DNA of 64,000 nt. Origin: Gnetum montanum (lineage: Eukaryota > Streptophyta > Gnetopsida > Gnetales > Gnetaceae). The stretch's first letter is position 1, and each line of letters starts with the position of its first letter. The stretch is from positions 121,786 through 185,785 of the forward strand of contig MNCI01034976.1 of assembly GCA_015680685.1 (NCBI GenBank), in the 5' to 3' direction. Under the pieces are notes generated by a model that worked only from the letters and a program-made list of their open reading frames with translations, ran no database searches and was not told the origin of the DNA. Made by a program: the position numbers and the translations under genes. Positions 22,746 through 35,160 of this stretch are shown here, piece by piece.

Positions 22746-23965
22746 CATTCTTCGCTTGGTTATATACTAGATGAGTGAAGGTGGGGGGAGAGTGGTGATA
22801 ATTTCTCCTAGAAATAGAGAAATACATGGGTCCCCCCAAGGGATGTCCTCTCTCTACACAAAAAATCATGGCCTCATTATTCACATTTGTGAGACATGAG
22901 CCTTGTTGTAAGAAGGACACCCCTAGCAGAAAAGGTGTCTAGATTGTTTGATGTTTACAGTTGAGAGAAAAGGCTTGTAGAGTTGCAAACATGTTCAATG
23001 GGGTTGGTTGCACTAGTTGGAGGGATTTTGTGCTTCACAGTGGAATATTTATTGTGTTTTGTAACTTCCCCCATATCTTATGATTGGGGTAGATTCAATC
23101 ATGTCATCCTACAATATTCTATAAATTAGTTTTTGAGGGATATCATTGATGCATGCATGGATAGTTGTAGGATAGTATGTTTGGGTTTGGCCCAGTTATA
23201 CTATATGGGGGGAAGGTGGGGGAAGAGTGATGATGATTTTTTATAGGGATATAGTGATATGTGGGTTTTCCCCACCAAGGATGTCTCACCCTACCTATGA
23301 TATCATGGCCTCATTGTTCACGTTTGTGACTCATGAACCTTGTTGCGAGAAGGACATCCCTAGGAAAGGGGATGTTAACATTGTTTGATGTTTCTAGTTG
23401 TGATAAAAGGCTTGCAGAGTTGTATACATGTTCCATGTGGTTGGCTACCTAGGAAATCTTAGATCCAAGGAAGCATGTTTGGTTAACTTGTAGTGTAATT
23501 GTCTTAAATGTTTTTGTACACATTTTAGGAGCTCATTTGCAAGATGAATGCATCAAGCAAATGGGGCATCAATGCTGATGGCCTATGGTATTAAAAAATT
23601 CTCTTGAAAACAATAGTGGTTGAGCACGTGTGAATGGATACATTGATTTGGTGTAGTTGAGGTAGCAAAGCATCTCAATGCCCCAAAATGATAGCATCAT
23701 GTCCATGCTTTCTTTTCCTAATCATAAATGTGACTACTTAGTAGCACACGGGTGGTAGATGCGAGTTCACATGCATGTCACAAGGAACTAAGAGGACATA
23801 GGTTCTTGTATCCTTCATGCACATGCAGGTGCCTTGATCTAGGGTGTTAGCAAGTGTGTTCTTTCTTGGGATGAGTTAACCAAGAAATTAGATGAATAGA
23901 ATGTGGAGGATGCTTGTAGAGTACGTTAATGGAAAACATAAGTGCCTTAATGCACTTGAATTTCA
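22745..23965. repeat. Dispersed repeat, internally duplicated; related to 1-1,260
   Basis: 'atggcctcatt.ttcac.tttgtga' and 'tgttgtaagaaggacacccctag' at 22,850-22,990 recur at 23,300-23,450, an internal duplication of about 450 bp. The stretch 23,420-23,960 matches the 1-560 repeat ('gatgaatagaatgtggagga', 'tagagtacgttaa'). 23,965-24,660 holds no feature I can support. Confidence 0.65.
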
Positions 23966-24664
23966 TAATCTATTATTTATCATAGAACTAGTCAAACAAG
24001 AAGATGGTAATATGAAAGTTAAGTGAAAGACTATGAACAACAATGGGAATGTTAAAGAAGGCACGAAATCAAAGTCACAAGCTAAGGAAACACCTTCTTC
24101 TTCAAGCCCTCAATGATACAAGCAGTGCTACATTATCTTATTAGCACTCAAAGGCCATTAGGAGACCTTTTTATAGGCATTGAGAAAATGGATTTTACTA
24201 TTCATTTCATAAAGTTTGTTCTCCAAAATATTATTAAAAAAAGAGAGTAAAACAATCATCCCTAATTCATAGGTTAGGTTTTTATTCTTTTAAATTTTAT
24301 TCATATAGATCATATAGACTTTTTGCTATAGTATTATATTTCTATATCAAGTATTTAGGCTAAGGGAAACTAAGAAAAAACATTATGCTTATCCTTAAGA
24401 TCTCCTAACCCACATAGCCTACATATGTATGTTTTTAAGGAAGTTACATCCATCTTCCACTTTCTATCCTAAGATGATGCAAACTCAAATGAAGCTTGGT
24501 GATGAAAATATGACATCTCAAAAATAGTATAATTTAATAGAGTAACTATTATGCATTTGAAATAATTTTTTTTTGTATCTTATACATTTGATCATAACTT
24601 TGTTAAAACCTACTACCAAACTGATAGACGAATGTTCTTTGTGTTACTTTATATCTTCTAACGA

Positions 24665-25496
24665 GGACATCACCCAACCCTTGTATAATCCTCAATGTAT
24701 CCTGTATATCTTTGTGTCTTATTTTTGTCTATGTCTTCTTGTGTTAACCTTTTGATGATGATTCTAAGATGTTTTGCCATGTTTCGAAGTGTTTTTGACT
24801 TATTTTGATGAGTCTAGGAGGTTCTAGGTGCTATGGGGACGTGTTTGGAGGTGTTCATAGGTTCTAAACCTAAAAATGAGCATTTTTAATTTATATCCTT
24901 GTAGGTTAGACATTTATCCTAATAGTTAGATTTTTAAGTTGCATATTAGATGTCTAACTTGATTTTAAGACATCTACTTTGACATCTCTGCACTCAAGAA
25001 AGATGTCTACTATTTCTCCAAGACATTTAGTATAGATTTTAATGGACATCAAATTGAATGGTAAATTGAAGGGAAGATGAAAGGTCACACTAAGAAGTTA
25101 TAAATAAGAGTCCAAGGCCTGAGTTTGGGTAAGAGAGAGAAGAGATATTTAAGAAGTTTCTTGAGAACTTATGCAAGAAGCATTTGAGTCAAAGGCAAGG
25201 ATGAGAACTTGAAAGACATTGAGAGAATCTCTTATAAGTGTCTTGTCTTGAGCTTTAGCTCCATTGTGAGTAATTAAGGATTGAGAGGAGCCATGTATGG
25301 CCTCTAAGATCCCTGGGAGAGATGTGAGTTGAGCTTGGATCCTCATCTTTGATGTAATTCTTTACATTTTGAGATTTTTCTTATAAAAAGGAAAATTTTC
25401 TCCAACTCATTGTCTTGTTCTTTCTTCTAAGTTTAATTTTTCTTAGGAAGCTTGGAGGAATGGGTCATTTTGGAGTTTATTAAGGTAGGCTTCACA
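24665..25496 (+). repeat. 5' LTR of gag-protease element
   Basis: Shares text throughout with 28,134-28,947: 'catcacccaaccctt', 'ttgatgatgatt', 'gaggttctagg', 'agatgaaaggtcacac.aagaagtta', ending '...aggcttcaca'. A TATA-like TATAAATAAGAGTCC is at about 25,100. Ends just before the primer site. Confidence 0.78.
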
Positions 25497-25925
25497 TTAT
25501 ATTGGTATTAAAGCATTTGGTTTAGAGGAATCCATACATAAGCAATTCATTTGGAGTTTTTCAAACTCAAATTGTTGATCTTCATCAAGCTTTTGAAGAA
25601 ATTTTGAAGGATTTTGAAGCTTTGCAACCACTTAGGGTTTTGAGAACCTAAGATTCATATAGATTACTTGAATCTTGTAAGGTCTAGTTCCTTTTTGATA
25701 ATTGAGCAACTATTTGGTTGAAAGGATAAGTTTTGAAGTCAATTATATCTTCATTACACTTTGTGTCACCTTGAATTACAAGAATTTCTTGAAGATCTCA
25801 TCCTGTTGCTTTAAGATTTTACCTTTAGCTTTATGAGAAGTATCGCTTCTAAGAAGAAGTCTAACATAGAGCTTAGATAAGAGCTTCAAGAGCTCAAAGA
25901 CTTATTTAAGGCTTTTTTTGTTGAA

Positions 25926-26985
25926 ATGCAAGAAGTCCTTCTAGAAGTAATGACTAGGAAACATCAAGATTTTGAACAAGCTTCAAGAAGAAGTGAAGAG
26001 GAGATTAAAGAAGAGAATCCTTTTACATCTATGCAAAGATCAAGAGGAAGAAATTATCAAAGGACTCCATGGAGAGAAGAAATTAAAACTCAAAGGTATG
26101 AGCAAAGCTTTCCTTTTCTTCAAAATAATGAGGAAAATGATGATGAAAGCTTTGTAAAGATCTTAAGAGGTGCTTTAAGAGTTTTTTATGTGGATATTCC
26201 AATCATTAAAGGTGTTGAAGGTACAAATTTCTTTCTTTCTTGGCTTAGAATTGTGAATAAGTATTTTCTTATTGACCAACTTAATAGTGAGTCAATGATT
26301 CATGTTGTTGAGAGTAAGATTGAAGGATTAGTAGCCAAATGGTGGGATAAGGAATGTCTCAAATACTTTGAAGAACATGGAAAGCCTATTAAGAGTTCGA
26401 AAATCATGGAAAGCCTATTAAGAGTTCAAAAATCATGGAATTCATGCTAAAGAAATTTTTTTAAAAGACATCCCTCCATTATGAAGTCATCAAGAAGCTA
26501 AAATTACTTAGACAAGAAGATCAAGAGGTAAAAGATTTACATGTTGAATTTTGTAGAGCTTTGAAATAGGCTAATGTTCATTGGACTCAGTATGAGTAAG
26601 CTGCTAACCTCATTAGTGGATTAAGGAAGCAATATCAACAAGAATTAGCATTCTATAAGCTTAATACTCTTGAAGAAGCCTATGATCTTACTCTCAAGGC
26701 TGAAATGAAAATCAAAAAGTTTGGCTTGAAGAAGGAAAAAGATTACAAGAAAAGGGATGAGAAAGGCACAACTCACAAGTCAAGGAAATCATCCAAGGAG
26801 GATCATGAAGATGAATAAAAGAAGAAGAAAAGGAAGTCTACTTCTCCTTGGAGGGGAAGAAGAAGAGAAGAATCTTCAAGAGGTAAAGATATATGTTATA
26901 ATTATGGTGAATTAGATCATAGACAATGGAAATGTACAAAGGCAAATAAAAATGCCTCTAAGGGTAAGGAAATTCAAACCATGTA
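25926..26985 (+). pseudogene. Gag of non-autonomous Ty3/gypsy-like element
   Basis: A frame opens at 25,926 (174 codons to 26,450) and continues with breaks. The retrotransposon gag core is seen in FFLSWLRIVNKYFLIDQL and VAKWWDKECLKYF; a lysine- and arginine-rich region follows (26,700-26,880). The zinc-knuckle reads CYNYGELDHRQWKC (about 26,899), with a Tyr where the second Cys of CX2CX4HX4C should be. In-frame stops and a 26,400-26,450 local duplication ('gaaaatcatggaaagcc') show decay. Confidence 0.72.
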
Positions 26986-27049
26986 AGAGGATGAGCCTGA
27001 ATCTTCAAAGAAGATATGTGAGCATGATCCCTTTTATATTGCTGATCAA

Positions 27050-27500
27050 AGTGAGTTGAATAGTTGTACGTTTGTTGGACATGTTAGTACCAATGAAGAT
27101 GTTATGAGGAAGAGTCTATTTAGAACTCATTGTGATGTTAATGGTCATTACTTAAGTGTGCTCACTAATGGTGAAGCACAAGAAAATGTGATTTCTACCA
27201 AGGTTGCAAAGTCATTACATTTAGTTACAATTCCTCATCCTAATTCATACAGAGTGCATTGGTTAATGAAGAATTATTATAACCAAGTTAAAAAAAATGT
27301 CTTATTGATTATTCCATTGAATATTTTCATGATCAAATTCTTTATAATGTATTACCTACTGATTGTTTAGATCTTTTATTTGGTAAACCATGGAATTATG
27401 ATAATAAGGTTAATTTTGGTGGAGAAAATAATAGTTGGACTATATGTCAAGGCAATCATAAGTTTAGATTATTTTCCACCATTATTGATAGTGAGGTTGG
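27050..27500 (+). pseudogene. Aspartic-protease-like segment of the same element
   Basis: The frame 27,056-27,370 has GEAQENVISTKVAKSL, which sits where Ty3/gypsy proteases have D-S/T-G followed by a conserved N-x-[IV]-S; the catalytic Asp-Ser/Thr-Gly is not intact (TNGEA). Further on, after a frame change, LLFGKPWNYDNKV (27,370-27,415) matches the family's LLGRPWQ-D motif. It would process the gag precursor. Non-functional as read. Confidence 0.65.
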
Positions 27501-27504
27501 TAAC

Positions 27505-28130
27505 TTGAATTTTTCATTGATGCTTCCTAGTTGTAAGGAAAATGTGAACATGAATACTCTTTGTGATGATGAAATTTTTTTTGCTGTTGAAAAAAATGCA
27601 TTTGATATGGATGCTATTACTAATTGTGTGGAGACTCATATAAATGATAAAATGTTTGTTTGTGCTACAGTTCAATCTTGGGTATTGATGGTAGTAGTAT
27701 ATTTTTTGATTCTTTTGGGCACTTGTGTAAGTGTTGGGTTGAAATTTGTATTGGCAAGAAGATGTTGGAAGAATAAGAAAGATCAGTTGGTAGCAAGTGG
27801 AGAAATGTCATTGGCATTTGGATAGAGGGCAAGGAGGACTACTCCATGGATTGATACTAACAATTATTTTTCTAAATTCTTATGCCATTTTTATGCAAGT
27901 TTGAATCATCATGGAGATGCAAGGAAAGCTTTCCAAGGAGATGCTCAATTGAAGAAAGCATGATGAGGTATAAGGAAAAGCCTCCATGAGTAAGGAAAGA
28001 TCAAAACCAAAACCTCAACTAATACTCATTCTCACATTTTGGACACATTGAGTTTTGATTGTGGTGCTAAGTACAATGACCTTGAGTCATGGGGGCATGG
28101 TGCCTTCTAGCTTGTGAAGGATCATTAAGC
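27505..28130 (+). pseudogene. Unrecognised reading frame with one hydrophobic segment
   Basis: A 106-codon frame (27,505-27,825) follows protease where RT would be expected. It has a predicted membrane-like stretch (WVLMVVVYFLILLGTCVSV, about codons 53-71) and then basic residues. It does not look like RT or RNase H. It may be a remnant joined by deletion of pol. The stretch 27,830-28,130 has no clear frame. Confidence 0.35.
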
Positions 28131-28133
28131 ATG

Positions 28134-28947
28134 GCATCATCACCCAACCCTTGTGTAATCCTTAATGTAGCTTGGATATGTGTGTCTTCATGTGTTGACA
28201 TTTTGATGATGATTTCAATGTGTTTTTCCATGTTTGGGAATGTTTTGGACTTATTTTGATGTGTTTAGGAGGTTCTAGGGGCTATGGAGACTCTTTTGGA
28301 GGTGTCCAAAAGTTCCATATCTCAAAATAAGCATTTTTAATTTTGGCCTTGGAAGGTTAGATGTCCACCCTGACAATTAGATGTCTAGGCTACATACTAG
28401 ATGTCCAAATTGATTTCAAGATGTCTACTCTAACATCTATACACTCGAGAAAGAGTCTACCATTTCTCCCAAGACATCTGGTATAGAGTTTAATAGACAT
28501 AAAATTGAATGGTAAATTTAAGGGAAGATGAAAGGTCACACCAAGAAGTTATAAATAAGAGTCCATAGTTTGAGTTTAGGTAAGAGAAAGAGAAGGAAGA
28601 TTTGAGAAGTCTCTTGAGAGCTTGTACAAGAAGAGTTTGAGTGAGAGGCAAGGGAGAGCACTTGAGAGACATTGAGAGAATCTCTTATAAGTGTCTTTTT
28701 AAAGCTTTAACTTCATTGTGAGTAATTGAGGAGTGAGGGGGAACATGTGTGGCCTCTAAGATCCTTGGAAGAGATGTGAGTTGAGCTTGGCTCCTCATAT
28801 TTGATGTAATTCTCTACATTTTGAGAGTTTTCTTAGAAAAAGAGGAATTTTCTTCAATTCATTGTTTTATTCTTGCTCTTAAGTTTAATTTTGCTTAGGA
28901 AGCTTGTGGAATGGATACTTTTGGAGTCTATTGAGGTAGGCTTAACA
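28134..28947 (+). repeat. 3' LTR of gag-protease element
   Basis: Diverged direct copy of 24,665-25,496, ending 'gaggtaggcttaaca'. Differences are mainly single-base changes, pointing to an old insertion. Confidence 0.78.
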
Positions 28948-28989
28948 TCATCTTCTTCCATGAGATATTCCAAGTCTTCAACCATTGTA

Positions 28990-29543
28990 TCCATTTTAAA
29001 TACAAACTCTATTCTTTTGTGTCTTCAAAAAAATACATTAGAAAGTTTAATATATTCTATTTTTGCCAATTTTTAAAGATAAGCAATAAGCTAACTAATA
29101 GTTTATGCTTCTAGAAGAAGTAGCTTACACTCTAACAAAAGTATGTTATAGGGTGTTTGTACCTTCTCCTTTAATTCATCAAGTAAAAATATCTTTTGCA
29201 CACTTTTAATGACCTTCCAATTTTTAGCACTAAGATCTGATTCCCAATTTATGCATCCATAGAACATAATAAGATAAATGACTATTTGAACCTTTCTCAA
29301 AATTTGATAGAAATGAATTATACCTTTTATTGCCTTTCTTTTAAATGTGTCAAGATAATTTCTTTTTGTTTGAACTAGAAAATTTTAACTCATGCAAAAT
29401 GTATTGATGCAATCAACTATTTATGTTACACTTTCATCAATCATAAATCCCCAAGACCAAAAAAAATATTAAATTAAAAATAGGTCATCACTTATAAGCA
29501 CTATACTCATTCTACCAAGTAGCATCCTGAGAAGCTTAGTAGA
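28990..29543 (-). pseudogene. LINE-like remnant, split by the copia insertion
   Basis: The minus-strand frame 29,300-29,103 contains KSVQKIFLLDELKEKVQTPY followed by NILLLEC, similar in style to the region after the RT domain in plant LINE proteins. The sequence continues beyond the copia element on the minus strand at about 33,800-33,600, where a possible segment GVIIWSDGKVV is seen in one frame. The reading is full of stops. I infer a LINE remnant from motif style alone, so confidence is modest. Confidence 0.35.
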
Positions 29544-29548
29544 TGAGT

Positions 29549-29803
29549 TGTTAGAAAGTTAAACTAGTACTAAAATTAATTGATTCTCTAAATCAATTAG
29601 GCCCTAATTTTATGGATCAACTTACCAAAATTAGTTGATTCTCAGAATCAATTTTGATTAGTTATTTTCCATATTTCTTGTTCCTTATTTAGTAGATTTC
29701 CTATTGTAATTATTTTCTATAAATTACTTTAATTGTTGATTCGGGATGAATGAGAGAGTGAGAGAATTATTTTCCCAATATTTCCCTCTCTCCTTCTTAT
29801 TCA
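29549..29803 (+). repeat. 5' LTR of copia element (255 bp)
   Basis: TGTTAGAAAGTT...CTTATTCA. Contains TTCTATAAATTA near 29,718 and AT-rich 'aatcaattaggccctaatttt'. Confidence 0.92.
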
Positions 29804-29818
29804 TGGTATCAAAGCTAG
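29804..29818 (+). other. Primer binding site, initiator-Met tRNA type
   Basis: TGGTATCAAAGCTAG differs by one base from the usual plant copia site TGGTATCAGAGC and lies directly after the LTR. Confidence 0.85.
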
Positions 29819-29989
29819 TTCTTTCGCCAGCATGAGAACCTAGTTGACAAACTAAAATGGCGAGCATGGCACCTAAATTCTCTATTGTAGAATCCTATTT
29901 GATTTTAACTATCTCAACTCCTATTGCACATGCTTTGGAACAACATAATACTAGCCTTGTCTCTTCCTTATTATCCTACAATAGCTCCT

Positions 29990-32900
29990 TGAATAGTTAG
30001 ATCATAGATATGGGAGCCTTTGACCACATGACCAGTTCATTAGAAGCATTTTGTAGATATGAAGACTATCTAGATAAAATTAGAATCACAATGGCTAATG
30101 GTTTATCAAGATTAGCTATAGGCCATGGAGATGTAAAACTACCTAGGTTCATTTTAAAGTCTATGCTTTATTTTTTGAATTTAAAATGTAATTTATACTT
30201 GATTAGTAAGTTGACCAAAGACTTCAGTTGTGTTGTGACCCTTTCTTCCTTCTCATTGTGAGTTTTAACATCTATCATTGGGGAGAACAATTGGAAATGC
30301 TGAGGAGAAACATGACCTCTATTATCTCATTGGTACTAGTTCTCCATCAAAGTTTGAATCCCATAAAACCTCATTTATCTCTTCTAAGTCTAGTCCTAAA
30401 TCTAAGGTAATGCTTTGGCACAAAAGAATAGGACATCCAAATTTTATATATTTAAAACATTTATGTCCCCATATGTTTACTAATAAAGATCCTTTGTCTT
30501 TCAAGTGTGAAAATTGTATCCTTGCAAAACAAATTCAGACATCTCATCCTTCTCACACTTATAAATCTTCTGTTCCATTTCATCTTGTTCATAGTGATGT
30601 GTGAGATCCTTCACAGGTACCAAATTTAACTAGGGGACATTGGTTTATAACTTTCATAGACGATCACACATGTGTATGTTGGGTGTACCTAATGAGAGAT
30701 AAATTCAAAGTTAGCTCACTATTCAAAGAATTCCATATGCTCATTACAAATGTTTTCTAATCATCAATTCATATTCTTCATTCAAATAATGATAAAGAAT
30801 ATTTTTCTCAGGAGCTTAAAGCATATTTAAGTGAGCATGGAATCTTTCATCAAAGTTCTTGTGCCTATACACCCCAACAAAATGGGGTTGCAAAAATGAA
30901 AAAAAAAAACATTTTCTAGAGGTAGCTTCATCCATTATGTTTATTAGCTTTGTTTCTCAATCCTTCTAGGAAGAAGCTATTCTCACCTTTGCATATCTCA
31001 TTAATCAAGTACCATCTAAAACTCTTCAATACCAAACTCCACTAAGTCTTCTGTTATCAACCTTTCCTTCTACATGAATTCTCAACATTATTCCACCTTG
31101 TGTCTTTGGATGTATGGTATATGTACATAATGCTCAACCAAATCATGGGAAACTTGATCCAAAATCCCTTAAGTATGAATTCATAGGATATTCTCCTACA
31201 CAAAAAGTGTATAAACGCTACTACCCTCCTTTAAAATGTGTTTTTATATCATTTGATGTCACATTTCTTGAACACCAACTCTTTTATCCGAATGTTACTC
31301 TTTAAGAGGAGAATTAGCCTATAGAAGAGCAACACTAGGATTCAATCATATCCCTACCAATTGCTATGCCCATGTTCTCATTAGAAAATCATGTCACACC
31401 TCATGTTAATTCAATCCAAGAGTCAAATTCAAATCCAGGGGGAGAATCACACCCAAAACCAATTCTGAGATATTTTAGATAGTAAGAACTTCCTCAACAA
31501 AACCAAGACTTGAACTAGTGATAGGCCCAAGTGATGGAGGTATATAGGAGTAGTTTGAGGTGGTGAATGATAATGAAGAGATTGATGATTTGGATCTTCC
31601 ATTTCCAATTACAGTTAGAAAAGGGGTGAGGTCATGTGTAAAATATCCCATTTCTAATTATCTCACATACTCTAAGTTATCATGTAATTACAGGGCATTT
31701 CCTTCAAAGGTTGATGAGACACAAATTTTGAGGGATATCTTTGAGGCTTTGAAAGATTTCAAATGGAAGGAAGCTATGATGAAGAAAATAAAGACTTTGG
31801 AAGATAATAAAACATTGAAAATAGTCCACCTACATGAAGGAAAGAAACTTGTGAGAAGCAAATGGGTGTTTACGGTCAAGTATGGTCATAATGGAAACAT
31901 TGAAAGATGTAAGGCTAGACTTGTGGCATAATGGTTCACCTAGATATATGGGATAGGCTATGTAAAACACTTGCTCTTGTGGTGAAACTCAATTCTATTA
32001 CGGTTTTATTAATTTTAGTTGTAAATTTGGATTGGGGGCTACATCAACTCAACATCAAAAATGCCTTCCTAAATGGTACATTGGAAGAAGAAGTTTATAT
32101 GAGGATACCACTTGGTTTTGAATCTCAAGAAGGTACGAGTAAAGTATGTAGATTAAAGAAGTTTCTCTATAGACTCAAACAATCTTCCCAAGCCTAGTTT
32201 ACCTGATTTAGTGGTGTGATGAAGAAACTTGAATATTAGCAAGGATAAGTCAATCATACTTTATTTATTAAAAAAAGGAACACATGGTAAAAGATCAATC
32301 CTTATTGTTTATGTTAATAATATAGTGATTATAGGAGATGATGATCATGAGATTGAAGACCTCAAAAGGAAGCTCCTAGCAGAGTTTAGAGTCAAAGATC
32401 TTCATCCACTAAAGTATTTTTTGAGAATGGAAATTGCTAAAATTAAGAAAGGGATTTTCATCTCCCAAAGGAAATATATCATGGATTTACTTATAGAGAC
32501 TAGAAAGATGGGATGTAGACCAACAGAGACTCCATTGGAATAAAACTAGAAAAAAAAAGACTCTTGAAGAAGATCCTCCTGTAAATTAAGAAATCTATCA
32601 GTTCCTAGTTTGTAAACTCATCTATTTGTCTCTCACTAGGCCAGATATTACTTTCAACGTAAGTATTATTTGCCAGTTCATGCATTCTCCTACATAGAGA
32701 CACCAAGATGCTATAAATTAGATTCTAAGGATCTAAAGGGATTCCTAGGAAAGGAACTATTATTCAAGAAGTGAAATGAAGGGAACATTATTGGTTTTGT
32801 TGATGTTGATTGGGCTGGAGCCATTGAAGATAGTAATTCTACTATAGGGTATTGTACTAAAGTTTGGGAAAGCTCAGTGATGTAGAGAAGTAAAAAATAA

Positions 32901-33240
32901 TCTGTTGTAGCACATAGTAGTGCAAAAGCTATATATAGAGCCATAGCATAAGGAATCTATGAAATAATTTGGCTACAAAGATTGATGGAAGATCTCAAGA
33001 TATCCCAAAGTGGTCTATTGAGGTTGTTTAGCAATAGTAAGTCTACCATCAGTATCATCCAAAAACCAATCCAACATGATCATATGAAGCAAGTAAGAAT
33101 TGACAGGAATTTCATAAAAAAAAGTTGATAATAGAAAAATTGCTCTATCCTACATTTCTACCAAGATGCAAGAAGCTGATATTCTCAAGAAAGCCTTATG
33201 TAGACCAAGCTTTGATTCTTATGCTAGCAAGCTAGGAATG
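29990..33240 (+). pseudogene. Copia pol remnant: protease, integrase, RT, RNase H
   Basis: Order protease, integrase, RT, RNase H is the copia order. The protease has IIDMGAFDHMT where IDSGATDHM is usual, so the catalytic triplet is altered. The integrase has a HHCC finger (WHKRIGHPN ... CENCILAK, 30,415-30,530), then HSNNDKEYF (30,780) where a catalytic Asp is now Asn. 31,114-31,305 is the LDPKSLKYEFIGY region. The RT spans 31,560-32,543: KWVFTVKYGHNGNIERCKAR, LNIKNAFLNGTLEEEVYM and YVNNIVIIGD, the last replacing the YVDD catalytic pair. RNase H to 33,240 is heavily broken. All enzymes are dead. Confidence 0.88.
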
Positions 33241-33271
33241 ATAGATATCTATTCACTAGCTTAAGGAGGAG

Positions 33272-33594
33272 TGTTAGAAAGTTAGAATATTATTAAAAAT
33301 AGTTGATTCTCTAAATCAATTAGGGCCTAATTTTGTAAATCAACTTATCAAAATCAATTAATTCTCTAAATCAATTAGGACATGATTTTTTGGATCAACT
33401 TAACAAAATTAGTTGATTCTCAAAATCAATTTCTGCCATCAATATCTATAAGTTATTTTCTAAATTTCTTGTTCCTTATTTAGTAAATTTCATATTGTAA
33501 TTATTTTCTATAAATTGTTGTAATTTTTTATTTAAGATGAATGAGAGAGTGAGAGAGTTATTTTTCCAATCTTTTCTTCTCTCCTTCCTATTCA
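33272..33594 (+). repeat. 3' LTR of copia element (323 bp)
   Basis: Same ends as the 5' LTR but about 68 bp longer, because 'gattctctaaatcaattagg' plus following text is duplicated in tandem near 33,300-33,400. Confidence 0.92.
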
Positions 33595-33799
33595 TGAGTG
33601 AAAGCCTCACAACTTGAGAAATGACCACCTTACCATCACTCCAAATAATGACTCCCTAAAAAGAAATTTTGAATAAATAACCTAAGAATAAAAATTTTAT
33701 TTAATAGTTTATATTTTTAGCTTATTCAAAACCACATCTATATTCAAAAGAAAATTACATAAAGATAATCTTAACTTGACACAGCCCTTCGGGAAAAGG

Positions 33800-35160
33800 G
33801 TTGTTATAGTCACCCATCCACATAAATCTTTCTTTTAATAAAAGTGACTAAATCAATAGCTTCAAGAACTAAATATAGAGTACATTTTCCTACTATGCTC
33901 ACCTAGCTCTTCACATTTTCCATGTCAAGGATAAGAATAATGAAGAATCAGTAATTCTACTATAAGAACAAAAAAAAAAACTTGTAATTTCAAATGTTCA
34001 TTGATTAAGAAAGGTGTTCACACTAGTGGAAAGAGATCTGAACACAAGTGTTGATGCCAACATTTTCCATGCTAGAAAAGGGACCATGAATTATTATTCT
34101 AATCACTAAGGTACGGTTTCACACGTTGAATCCATTACTTGAAATAGATCACATGATACATAGGAGTGCTTTCAATGAGAGGTATCATGCAACCTTTAAA
34201 TTATTTATTGTTATAAGAGATTATTTTCATCCATCAACATTATTCATGATTAATAGATTTTGATTCCAAAATTATTTTGAAGAGCCTAGTACTTAAGTCC
34301 AAGGAGGATTCATCACTAAGAACTTTTAATACATCAAATTTCATCAATGTAAGAAAAGTGAAGCTAGAAGATATGTGAATGTAGTACAAGCAAGTATGAA
34401 GCATGAACTATAATGGATACAAGTTGAACTGCAACACCATTGACAAAAAGTCAAAAAAGAAAAAAAACCATCACTAATTAGTTTGCAATAGCAACATACA
34501 TCATCAATAGTGGCAAAATTACAAACAAGGAAATTTCAAAAATCTAAAGGATCCACAAAGATAGGGAGCCTAAGAGCAAAAGTAGTCTAGTCCCAGGTGG
34601 TGCATAGTAGTGATGTGGTGGATGTGCAGAATGTGTAGAACATGGTAGACATTACATTCTAGTAACTAATGAAGTCATGGTGATGTGTGAACATGGTGGT
34701 AGACTATGGCAAACATTATGTTGCAATAACCAATGAAGTCATGCTGATGTGGGTGATGTGGTAGATGTGGGCATTCAAGGCTATTTGTAGGAAGTTGCTA
34801 TAAAAATGGCAGTAGCAGCAAAATGATGAACATGACATTTCAAGGGCTATCTCAGAACACCTCTCTTGGTCTCTCTCTTCCAAGCAATAAGTAGATAGCA
34901 GGGCATAGCAGTAGGCAACAACAATGATAGAGGCAGGCATGAATGATGGTAACATGAGTTAGCAAAGGGGGGCAACAACCAGTAGCCAGTGACAATAGTA
35001 ATAGTAGTGGTAATAGTGGTAGCATTCGGTGCAGAGGGACTTTGACAAGTGATAGCAACAACCATAAGAGATAGCACACCTCTCTTCCTCTCTTTCCCAC
35101 ATGGTGAGGGTTTGAAGGAGAGGAACCACTCTCATTTTGAATAGGAGTAAGCGACAAGTA
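33800..35160. other. No gene seen; AT-rich, with a ~65-bp local duplication
   Basis: Nothing with a recognisable domain. At about 34,625-34,765 the text 'aatgaagtcatg.tgatgtg' recurs with 'catggtggtagac' in a tandem arrangement. Minus-strand frames at 34,716-35,180 are short, low-complexity and overlapping in several phases, and are not supported. Confidence 0.5.

Larger units (their letters stand above)
24665..28947 (+). mobile_element. Gag-protease-only LTR retrotransposon (~4.3 kb)
   Basis: Two LTRs of about 0.82 kb flank a 2.6-kb interior holding only gag and protease-like sequence. There is no RT, RNase H or integrase and no room for them, so the element would need enzymes from a partner. 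The primer site TGGTATTAAAGC at 25,502 resembles the initiator-Met site TGGTATCAGAGC. I could not find a clean target duplication. LTR starts are uncertain by about 10 bp. Confidence 0.75.
29544..33599 (+). mobile_element. Ty1/copia element with target duplication, gag deleted
   Basis: TGAGT occurs at 29,544-29,548 and 33,595-33,599, directly outside LTRs that begin TG and end CA (29,549-29,803 and 33,272-33,594). A primer site TGGTATCAAAGC follows the 5' LTR at 29,804 and a purine tract AAGGAGGAG precedes the 3' LTR. The whole is 4,046 bp, short for copia, because the gag region between about 29,870 and 29,995 is almost absent. Confidence 0.92.
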
